Shown here piece after piece: positions 1 to 5,134 of a stretch of DNA of 6,082 bases (position 1 is the stretch's first letter; every line of letters starts with the position of its first letter). Below the pieces are notes generated by a model. The model ran no database searches and was not told where the DNA came from. It worked only from the letters and a program-made list of their open reading frames with translations. Location of the stretch: assembly GCA_021298045.1 (NCBI GenBank), contig JAJTHY010000167.1:1-6082 (forward strand), read 5' to 3'. The position numbers were made by a program, and so were the translations under genes. The DNA comes from Candidatus Jidaibacter sp. (lineage in GTDB: Bacteria > Pseudomonadota > Alphaproteobacteria > Rickettsiales > Midichloriaceae).

Positions 1-30
1 GCCTGGATCCCCGCCTACGCGAGGATGACA
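1..30. repeat. GC-rich palindromic dispersed-repeat fragment
   Basis: A hairpin is visible: ATCCCCGC (7-14) pairs with GCGAGGAT (19-26) around the loop ctac with one C/A mismatch, followed by gaca. It is much richer in GC than its surroundings. From memory it resembles the 'tggatccccgcctacgcggggatgaca' repeats dispersed in intergenic DNA of intracellular Alphaproteobacteria and other bacteria. The left side is cut by the window edge, so the full length is unknown. No transposase or coding potential was seen. Confidence 0.6.
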
Positions 31-121
31 AAAAGGGTAGTGGTCCTGCAATGACACTCATTATGCTAATTAACCATTTTTTGACGACGCCTTATTCATA
101 ATTCAGATACGATATGAAAAT

Positions 122-140
122 TTTTAATGCGGTCGCCCTG
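122..140 (+). repeat. 19-nt repeat, left copy of an inverted pair
   Basis: TTTTAATGCGGTCGCCCTG here matches the minus strand at 5943-5961 at 18 of 19 positions (C/T difference in the middle). The shared core is GC-rich in an AT-rich background and lies in non-coding DNA at both ends of the window, so it is probably a dispersed repeat family or part of a larger decayed element rather than chance. Confidence 0.5.
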
Positions 141-150
141 CAATAGCGAC
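132..150. other. Short GC-rich hairpin
   Basis: GTCGC (132-136) and GCGAC (146-150) form a perfect 5-bp stem around a 9-nt loop containing CCTGCAAT. A similar smaller stem-loop, GTC-CTGCAAT-GAC, lies at 43-55. The nearest T-run on the plus strand (159-164) is 8 nt past the stem, too far for a classical intrinsic terminator, and no T-run follows directly on the minus strand. It lies downstream of the exonuclease gene and could mark its 3' end, but this is weak. Confidence 0.3.
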
Positions 151-183
151 AACGTCAATTTTTTAAGTTAACGGAGTATATAA

Positions 184-999
184 TTACAAACCTCCCCAAT
201 TTTCCAAAAAGTCCAAATAATGATTTTTATCACAAGAGTTTTTTTCCATGTATAAGTAAAGATCTTGAACAGCCTGCTCATAGGATTGCTGACTAATGTT
301 AGCGGTATGACGCATGTATGAAAGATATATCAAATAAGTATTGGCTACATCTAGCTCGCAATAATCCCGTATCTCATTGAGTTTACCATCTTTGTAAAGA
401 TCCGCTACTTTGCTCCCATCAACATCTAGCTTTCCAGGAAGGTCTAGTAGCGCACAAACTTCATTCATCCTTACTTTTGCGGATGCACCAAAATCTGAAA
501 GCACGTCTAAAAGGTCGCAATGCCAATCAGCGCTATATCTTGAATTGTAATTATTCCATTTATCACCGTCTCTATAAAGCCAAGCTGCTGAAATACCATA
601 TTTCATAGCTCGATATTTGAGCACAGGAAGGTCAAATGTGCGGCCGTTAAATGTAACTAGACGAGGCTTTAATCCGCTAAGATGGGTAAAAAAGCTTTTT
701 ATAAGCTCTTCTTCGCTAAAATTGTTTTTACCTCCCGCTCTCAAATCAACTAGCCTGTAAGACTCGCCTCCATCCTCATACGCTATTTCAGCATGCAAAA
801 ATGCAATCGCAACAACTTTGTGAAACAACTGCCTGGCAAATGAATTTTTTCCATCGGTAATGCTGAGATGGTATTCTTCCAGCTTTTGCACCACTTCATC
901 ATCGCTTAGGCTTTCCGGAAGTTTTAAAAACTCTCGAGCCATATTGGCATCTATTACCGTCTCAATATCAAATGTGAAAATATTTTTTCTTGAAAGCAT
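184..999 (-). CDS. PolB-like DnaQ-fold 3'-5' exonuclease
   Basis: A 271-aa protein predicted to remove nucleotides from DNA 3' ends with two metal ions. All DEDD motifs are visible. Exo I is FDIET (D11, E13). Exo II is TFNGRTFDLP with N118 and D123. Exo III is YCELD with Y213 and D217, the YxxxD form typical of DNA polymerase B-type exonuclease domains. The stretch HCDLLDVLSDFG near residues 160-171 also fits the 'predicted 3'-5' exonuclease related to PolB' family (PF10108). Nearly the whole protein is this one domain and no polymerase domain follows, so it is a stand-alone nuclease, probably cytoplasmic and in repair or nucleic-acid turnover; its exact substrate is unknown. The ATG at 997-999 (minus) has a modest AGG-type ribosome site upstream, and the FDIET motif ten residues in leaves little room for a later start. 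It is divergent from the cyd operon across a 127-bp gap. Confidence 0.9.
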   Translation of the reverse strand: MLSRKNIFTFDIETVIDANMAREFLKLPESLSDDEVVQKLEEYHLSITDGKNSFARQLFHKVVAIAFLHAEIAYEDGGESYRLVDLRAGGKNNFSEEELIKSFFTHLSGLKPRLVTFNGRTFDLPVLKYRAMKYGISAAWLYRDGDKWNNYNSRYSADWHCDLLDVLSDFGASAKVRMNEVCALLDLPGKLDVDGSKVADLYKDGKLNEIRDYCELDVANTYLIYLSYMRHTANISQQSYEQAVQDLYLYMEKNSCDKNHYLDFLENWGGL

Positions 1000-1024
1000 A
1001 GCCCAAACCTAAACATTTTTCACA

Positions 1025-1053
1025 TCAGTAAGTCCTATAACTTAAAATGTCAA
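1025..1053 (-). promoter_or_regulatory. Candidate promoter of the exonuclease gene
   Basis: On the minus strand there is a perfect TTGACA at 1053-1048. With a 17-nt spacer the -10 position is TACTGA at 1030-1025, which is a poor match to TATAAT. The implied start would be about 18-20 nt before the exonuclease ATG. The -35 is convincing and the -10 is not, so this is tentative. Confidence 0.35.
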
Positions 1054-1061
1054 GGCTTGAC
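1049..1061. promoter_or_regulatory. Perfect palindrome GTCAAG-g-CTTGAC in divergent region
   Basis: Six-base arms GTCAAG (1049-1054) and CTTGAC (1056-1061) are perfect reverse complements around one base. The palindrome contains a TTGAC on each strand, one being the candidate -35 of the exonuclease gene. Its place midway between two divergent genes fits an operator or shared regulator site. It does not have the half-site order of an FNR box (TTGAT-N4-ATCAA), so no regulator is proposed. Confidence 0.4.
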
Positions 1062-1073
1062 TGAAACTTAGCG

Positions 1074-1102
1074 TTGCAGAATTTTTGCATATCTTGTATA
1101 TT
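1074..1102 (+). promoter_or_regulatory. Candidate promoter of the cyd operon
   Basis: TTGCAG (1074-1079), a 17-nt spacer and TATATT (1097-1102) form a sigma70-like promoter with a weak -35 and a strong -10. The predicted transcript would begin near 1108-1110, giving a leader of about 18 nt that holds only the ribosome site of cydA. An alternative TTGACT at 1057-1062 has no acceptable -10 at the right distance. Confidence 0.5.
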
Positions 1103-1113
1103 ACTATATGCAA
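1085..1113. promoter_or_regulatory. Inverted repeat spanning the cyd -10 box, operator candidate
   Basis: TTGCATAT (1085-1092) and ATATGCAA (1106-1113) are a perfect 8-bp inverted repeat with a 13-bp spacer. The spacer contains the proposed -10 box, and the right arm covers the predicted transcription start. A dimeric repressor here would block RNA polymerase directly. The half-site spacing (about two helical turns between arm centres) suits a dimeric helix-turn-helix protein. The regulator is unknown. Confidence 0.45.
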
Positions 1114-1116
1114 CCC

Positions 1117-1121
1117 GGAGG
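1117..1121 (+). promoter_or_regulatory. Strong ribosome binding site of cydA
   Basis: GGAGG is followed by five bases and then the ATG at 1127. This is the strongest Shine-Dalgarno match in the window and fixes the cydA start at 1127, not at the in-frame ATG at 1085, which lies upstream of the candidate -10 box and has no ribosome site. Confidence 0.85.
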
Positions 1122-1126
1122 TTGAA

Positions 1127-2530
1127 ATGTCTTCAGTACTAGACCCATTAATCTTAAGCAGAATTCACTTTGCGTTCACTGTTTCCTTCCATATAATATT
1201 TCCAGCTTTTACTATTGGTCTCGCCAGTTGGCTGGCTATGTTAAAGTTTCTGCATCTAAAAACAGGTAAGAATGTATATATGCAAATATACCGGCATTGG
1301 ATAAAAATCTTTGCCGTATCTTTTGCCATGGGCGTTGTTTCGGGCATTATGCTCTCATATCAATTTGGCACTAATTGGTCCGTCTTTTCCAAAAATACTG
1401 GTAACATATTAGGTCCTCTTATGGGATACGAGGTTTTAACCGCCTTCTTCTTAGAAGCTTCATTTCTCGGCATAATGTTATTTGGGCATAATAGGGTGAG
1501 CGAGCGCATGCACTTTGTTGCAACCCTTATTGTAGCGGTTGGCACATTAATTTCTGCATTTTGGATACTCTCCGCTAACAGTTGGATGCATACACCAGCT
1601 GGTTATAGAATTGATGCCGATGGTGTTTTTTACCCGACTAATTGGGTGGAAGTGGTTTTTAATCCATCCTTTATCTATAGATATACCCACATGATAATGG
1701 CGGCATATTTAACCACTGCTTTTGTTATAGCTGGAGTTGCGGGATACTATCTAATTAAAGGCATTCATAAGGACCATGCAAAAATCATGCTTGGTATGGC
1801 CATGATTACAATATCAATTCTTAGCCCATTACAAATATTAGCAGGGGATCTCCAAGGCTTAAAAACTCTTGAATACCAGCCAGCAAAGGTAGCTGCCATG
1901 GAAGGGATCTGGGAAAATGAAAGAGGCGCCAATCTTAGGGTATTTGGAGTTCCTGATGCTGAAGATGAGGTTACAAAGTATTCGATAGAAATACCATATC
2001 TAACTGGTTTGATTTTAACTCATTCATTAGATGAAGAAGTAAAGGGGTTAAAGAATTGGCCTAAAGATGAACGCCCCCCAGTCGCAATTGTATTTTATGC
2101 ATTTAGAATAATGGTAGGCTTAGGCTTTGTTATGCTATTTATTGGTATAAGTGGGGCCATCTTATATTTCAAAGGGAAATTATTTAATACGCGATGGTTT
2201 AGTAGAGCTTGCCTAATTTGCTCTCCAATTGGCTTTATATCGATCATTTCTGGGTGGTTTGTTGCAGAAGTAGGTAGGCAGCCATATTTGGTCTATGGTC
2301 TTCTTAGAACAAAAGATGCGCTCTCTCCTGTTCCGGCAGAAAGTGTATTGTTTTCCCTTATAACATTTATCTGCGTTTACTCTATGGTTTTTGGATTTGG
2401 CCTATATTACGTTATAAGGTTGATGCATAATGGACCTGACGTTATAGGGGATGCCATAGTTGGATCACACAATTTAAAAGATCCAGTAGCAATTATAGAC
2501 AAAAAATCGAAGCGAGGCAAAGATGCTTGA
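1127..2530 (+). CDS. cydA: Cytochrome bd quinol oxidase subunit I, CIO type
   Basis: Inner-membrane subunit that oxidises quinol and carries hemes b558, b595 and d; the complex reduces O2 to water without pumping protons. The 467-aa protein has about nine membrane helices. Key residues by comparison with E. coli CydA: H22 (heme b595 ligand, His19), E102 and E110 (Glu99/Glu107), H188 and M329 (heme b558 ligands His186/Met393), K254 and E259 of the quinol loop (Lys252/Glu257), and E380 in AEVGRQP (Glu445). The Q-loop is short, and the motifs GDLQGLKTLEYQPAK and GRQPYLVYGLLRT are typical of the cyanide-insensitive (CioA) branch rather than the long-loop E. coli form. Start 1127 is chosen from GGAGG five bases upstream; starting at 1085 would add 14 residues with no support. 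It overlaps cydB by 8 bp. All catalytic positions are intact, so it should be functional. Confidence 0.96.
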   Translation: MSSVLDPLILSRIHFAFTVSFHIIFPAFTIGLASWLAMLKFLHLKTGKNVYMQIYRHWIKIFAVSFAMGVVSGIMLSYQFGTNWSVFSKNTGNILGPLMGYEVLTAFFLEASFLGIMLFGHNRVSERMHFVATLIVAVGTLISAFWILSANSWMHTPAGYRIDADGVFYPTNWVEVVFNPSFIYRYTHMIMAAYLTTAFVIAGVAGYYLIKGIHKDHAKIMLGMAMITISILSPLQILAGDLQGLKTLEYQPAKVAAMEGIWENERGANLRVFGVPDAEDEVTKYSIEIPYLTGLILTHSLDEEVKGLKNWPKDERPPVAIVFYAFRIMVGLGFVMLFIGISGAILYFKGKLFNTRWFSRACLICSPIGFISIISGWFVAEVGRQPYLVYGLLRTKDALSPVPAESVLFSLITFICVYSMVFGFGLYYVIRLMHNGPDVIGDAIVGSHNLKDPVAIIDKKSKRGKDA

Positions 2531-3551
2531 CTTGTCACACATAATAAATTTACCTCTTGCATGGGGTGGAATAATAGCAATAGCTGTTTTCATGTATGTG
2601 TTTTTAGATGGCTTTGATTTGGGTGTTGGAATTCTTTTCCCCTTCGCCCCTTCGGACGCTTGCAGAAAACGAATGATCAATTCTATAGCTCCATTTTGGG
2701 ATAGTAACGAAACCTGGTTGGTGCTTGGTGGAGGGGGTATTTTTGCAGCTTTTCCACTTGCTTATTCTATTCTGATGCCAGCACTATATCTGCCAATAAT
2801 GCTTATGTTAGCATGCCTTATTTTTCGAGGCGTTGCTTTTGAGTTCCAATTTAAAGCAAAATCTCATAAAGCAATAAAGATGTGGGAGTACACTTTCCAC
2901 TTCAGCTCCATACTTGCAGCTTTTTTTCAGGGTTTAATGCTTGGAACGATAGTGCAAGGTATTAGCGTGACCAATAATGCTTTTTCTGGCGGCCCTTTTG
3001 ATTGGATTTCCGCATTCTCTTTCATGAGTGGTTTGGCAGTAGTTTTTGGCTACGCGTTAATGGGAGCGAATTGGATAATTTATAAAACCGAAGGAGCCAC
3101 TCAAGAGTGGGCCAGAAAATGCTCTACTTATGTATCAATATATGTTTTAGCATTTATGGGGTTGGTTAGCCTTTGGATGCCTTATATAAATGAAGGTGTT
3201 AGTCATCGTTGGTTTAGCTTCCCTAACATTTTATTTTTAAGCCCAATACCTATAGCAGTAGCAGTGATTTTCTTTATGCATGAGCGAGCATTGAAGCAGA
3301 AAAAGGAGTTAGCTCCCTTTCTTCTTTCAATTGCATTATTTGCCCTTAATTTTTTCGGATTGGCGATAAGTATATGGCCATGGCTTGTGCCTTATAAAGT
3401 TGATTTATGGCAAGCTGCTGCTGCCCCAGAATCACAATCTATATTGCTTATAGGGACTGCAATCTTGCTACCAATAATATTGTCCTACACTGCTTACGCT
3501 TATTATGTATTTAGAGGAAAAGTTTCTGAAAAAAATATGTACCATCACTAA
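2523..3551 (+). CDS. cydB: Cytochrome bd quinol oxidase subunit II, CIO type
   Basis: Inner-membrane partner of CydA that stabilises the heme-bearing subunit and contributes a proton path. The 342-aa, strongly hydrophobic protein shows the family motifs LDGFDLGVGIL near the N-terminus (D29, D32), NSIAPFWDSNETWLV (D60, E63) followed by GGGGIFAAFPLAYS, and a C-terminus YYVFRGKV...MYHH that matches the usual end of CioB proteins, so it is complete. Length is normal. The ATG overlaps the cydA stop by 8 bp and is preceded by GAGG (2514-2517) at 5-nt spacing, pointing to translational coupling and equal subunit output. One oddity: the usual WDGN motif reads WDSN (S61), beside the conserved Asp equivalent to E. 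coli Asp58. The 3' end contains the start of the next small gene in another frame. Confidence 0.95.
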   Translation: MLDLSHIINLPLAWGGIIAIAVFMYVFLDGFDLGVGILFPFAPSDACRKRMINSIAPFWDSNETWLVLGGGGIFAAFPLAYSILMPALYLPIMLMLACLIFRGVAFEFQFKAKSHKAIKMWEYTFHFSSILAAFFQGLMLGTIVQGISVTNNAFSGGPFDWISAFSFMSGLAVVFGYALMGANWIIYKTEGATQEWARKCSTYVSIYVLAFMGLVSLWMPYINEGVSHRWFSFPNILFLSPIPIAVAVIFFMHERALKQKKELAPFLLSIALFALNFFGLAISIWPWLVPYKVDLWQAAAAPESQSILLIGTAILLPIILSYTAYAYYVFRGKVSEKNMYHH

Positions 3552-3660
3552 GCCTTGGATTTGGTTCATCTTGCTATGGGTTGGCGGATTGGTCGCATTT
3601 TCTTTGTTGGTGTTCTTGATCAAGATAATTATTTCCACACTTCAGCGTATCTTTATGTAA
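3505..3660 (+). CDS. DUF2474-type small membrane subunit of CIO-type bd oxidase
   Basis: A short open frame in the +1 frame relative to cydB encodes up to 51 aa with one membrane helix. Residues 16-35 read KPWIWFILLWVGGLVAFSLL, followed by a hydrophobic stretch and a basic tail. The W..W...LW.GG pattern, size and place right after cydB match the DUF2474 family (PF10617), small proteins encoded with CIO-type cydAB; they are comparable in position and size to CydX of E. coli, a single-helix subunit needed for oxidase stability. By analogy it should pack against CydA/CydB. The start is uncertain: ATG 3505 has no ribosome site and overlaps cydB by 47 bp, whereas CTG 3526, eight bases after GAGG (3514-3517), gives 44 aa, closer to the usual family length. 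Either way translation would be coupled to cydB. A longer frame at 3555-3737 on the same strand lacks any recognisable features and is its shadow. Confidence 0.72.
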   Translation: MYLEEKFLKKICTITKPWIWFILLWVGGLVAFSLLVFLIKIIISTLQRIFM

Positions 3661-3684
3661 TTGTAAAAATATTAAGCGAGACTC

Positions 3685-3713
3685 TTGCTCTTAATGGTTT
3701 AGTGATATATAAA
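3685..3713 (+). promoter_or_regulatory. Candidate promoter of the M23 gene pair
   Basis: TTGCTC (3685-3690), a 17-nt spacer and TATAAA (3708-3713) form a plausible sigma70-type promoter. The predicted start near 3720 leaves a leader of about 50 nt before the M23 gene. No intrinsic terminator was found between the small cyd gene and this point, so read-through from the cyd operon is also possible. Confidence 0.45.
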
Positions 3714-3721
3714 ATTCATAT

Positions 3722-3750
3722 GCCAAGTTTTAGGTGATAGCTAGCTTGGC
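3722..3750 (+). other. Leader stem-loop before the M23 peptidase gene
   Basis: GCCAAG (3722-3727) and CTTGGC (3745-3750) are perfect inverted repeats with a 17-nt loop; the stem may extend inward by a G-T and an A-T pair. If the promoter at 3685-3713 is correct, this hairpin forms at the very 5' end of the mRNA, where it could protect the transcript or act as a protein-binding site in DNA. There is no T-run, so it is not a terminator of the usual kind. Confidence 0.35.
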
Positions 3751-3772
3751 GCTGGTGTAATTCGTGGTGCAA

Positions 3773-5128
3773 ATGGTAGAAAAAAGATTGTTTAGAGTTA
3801 GATTTCAAGTATTTTTGTGGATTGTCACAATCATTTCCATCACCTTAAACGCCTACCTTATTACCTCTAAAGTTTCTTCCTATACAGATGAAAGTGAGTC
3901 TTTTACGTGCACGGATGATATCTCCCTAAATATGGCCGGGGCGGATGTTTCAGAAATCCCCAATAGCCAATGGATTAAAGACTCAGATGGAATCATTTCT
4001 ATAGATGTAAATAAATCTGATAAGCTGAAGACCCTTTTTTCGTCCGCTCAAATCAACGAAGAAATAGTAGATAAGCTGTTGGAATCTATAAGGAATTCCA
4101 CATATCTTACGCAGGCAAAAGCTGGCACTCGTATTCAAATACATATGGATCAAGGTAATAGTTCGGGAGCAAAGGCCATACCAAAAAAAGTAGTTCTATA
4201 TTTAGATTCACATAAATTAGAAACAAAACTTAATGCAGCTTTAAATACTTATGAAACTAAGAGAATACCTTTGCCATTGGAATGGCAGGTTAAGTTGGTT
4301 TCTGGAACGATTAATGGCAGTTTATTTTCTTCTGCACGTAGAGCGGGAGCAGAACCATCCGTAATATCGCAGTTAATAAATTTGTTCAGCTATGATGTTG
4401 ACTTTCAGCGAGATATTCATTCCGGGGATCACTTCAAGATTATGTATGAATATCAAACTGATTATCGCGGCAAAATTGTAAAAAATCCGAAAATTCTGTA
4501 TGCCAACGTTAATTTGCGTGGTACCCAAAAAGAGCTTTATAGGCATACCGGAAATGCAAGTGCCATTGAATATTATGATAAAAGCGGTAATAGCATCAAG
4601 AGATCTTTGTTGAAAACTCCAATTAATGGCGCCAGGGTAACATCGAACTTTGGCTTGAGAACTCATCCTGTGCTTGGATATTCCAGGATGCATCAAGGGT
4701 TGGATTATGGAGCTCCTAAAGGCACGCCAGTATTGGCTGCTGGTGATGGAGTTGTTTCCTTTGCTAAAAGCTTAAGCCGTGGCTATGGTAAGCATGTTCA
4801 AATTAAGCATACACCATCGTATTCAACTTTATATGCACATCTAAGCCGTTTTGCTAGCAACATTCATGATGGTTCTAGGGTTAAGCAAGGACAAATAATT
4901 GGTTATGTTGGGGACACAGGTTTGGCCTCTGGCCCTCACCTTCACTACGAAGTTATAGTAGATGGCAAGAAAGTTAATCCAGCAAAAATCAAAGCTCCCA
5001 AATTTTTTCCACTTAAAGGAGCGGACTTAGCAAAATTTAAGGATAATGTTCGTAAATTAGAGCAAATGGTAGCCGAATTAGATGATAAAAAAGTTAATGC
5101 GGTTGCTTTTAACAATCTCAAAAAGTAA
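3773..5128 (+). CDS. Membrane-anchored M23 peptidoglycan DD-endopeptidase, MepM/YebA-like
   Basis: Zinc metallopeptidase predicted to cut peptide cross-links of peptidoglycan from the periplasmic side. The 451-aa protein has a basic N-terminus and one membrane helix (about 11-31), then a periplasmic region with the layout of MepM/Csd3-type enzymes: a small domain at about 70-170, a second starting at VSGTINGSL (176-184) and containing DVDFQRDIHSGDHFKIMYEY, and the M23 domain at about 290-395. The active site is complete: H307 and D311 (HQGLD), H356 (YAHLS), H389 and H391 (HLHYE), matching LytM His210, Asp214, His260, His291 and His293. In related enzymes the N-terminal domains cover the active-site groove, so self-inhibition is possible. 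The ATG at 3773 follows GGTG by three bases; an in-frame GTG at 3764 is an alternative adding three residues. It is followed after 6 bp by a second M23-fold gene. Confidence 0.93.
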   Translation: MVEKRLFRVRFQVFLWIVTIISITLNAYLITSKVSSYTDESESFTCTDDISLNMAGADVSEIPNSQWIKDSDGIISIDVNKSDKLKTLFSSAQINEEIVDKLLESIRNSTYLTQAKAGTRIQIHMDQGNSSGAKAIPKKVVLYLDSHKLETKLNAALNTYETKRIPLPLEWQVKLVSGTINGSLFSSARRAGAEPSVISQLINLFSYDVDFQRDIHSGDHFKIMYEYQTDYRGKIVKNPKILYANVNLRGTQKELYRHTGNASAIEYYDKSGNSIKRSLLKTPINGARVTSNFGLRTHPVLGYSRMHQGLDYGAPKGTPVLAAGDGVVSFAKSLSRGYGKHVQIKHTPSYSTLYAHLSRFASNIHDGSRVKQGQIIGYVGDTGLASGPHLHYEVIVDGKKVNPAKIKAPKFFPLKGADLAKFKDNVRKLEQMVAELDDKKVNAVAFNNLKK

Positions 5129-5134
5129 ACTGCA

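Noticed and set aside
81..113. TTGACG followed by TACGAT as a plus-strand promoter in the left flank
   Set aside because: Spacing is 21 nt and no plus-strand gene or clear RNA follows before the convergent exonuclease gene ends.
3671..3695. ATTAAG...CTTAAT stem with inner CGAG/CTTG pairs as terminator of the cyd operon
   Set aside because: The stem is AT-rich with a bulge and a three-base loop, and no T-run follows; it also overlaps the -35 of the candidate M23 promoter.
3555..3737. 60-aa plus-strand frame starting with TTG after cydB
   Set aside because: No recognisable motif and no ribosome site; it covers the same bases as the better-supported DUF2474-type frame, and its start codon is not at a sensible place.
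4373..4696. 107-aa minus-strand frame inside the M23 peptidase gene
   Set aside because: Lies antisense to a gene with a complete catalytic motif set; no domain, no ribosome site, typical shadow frame.
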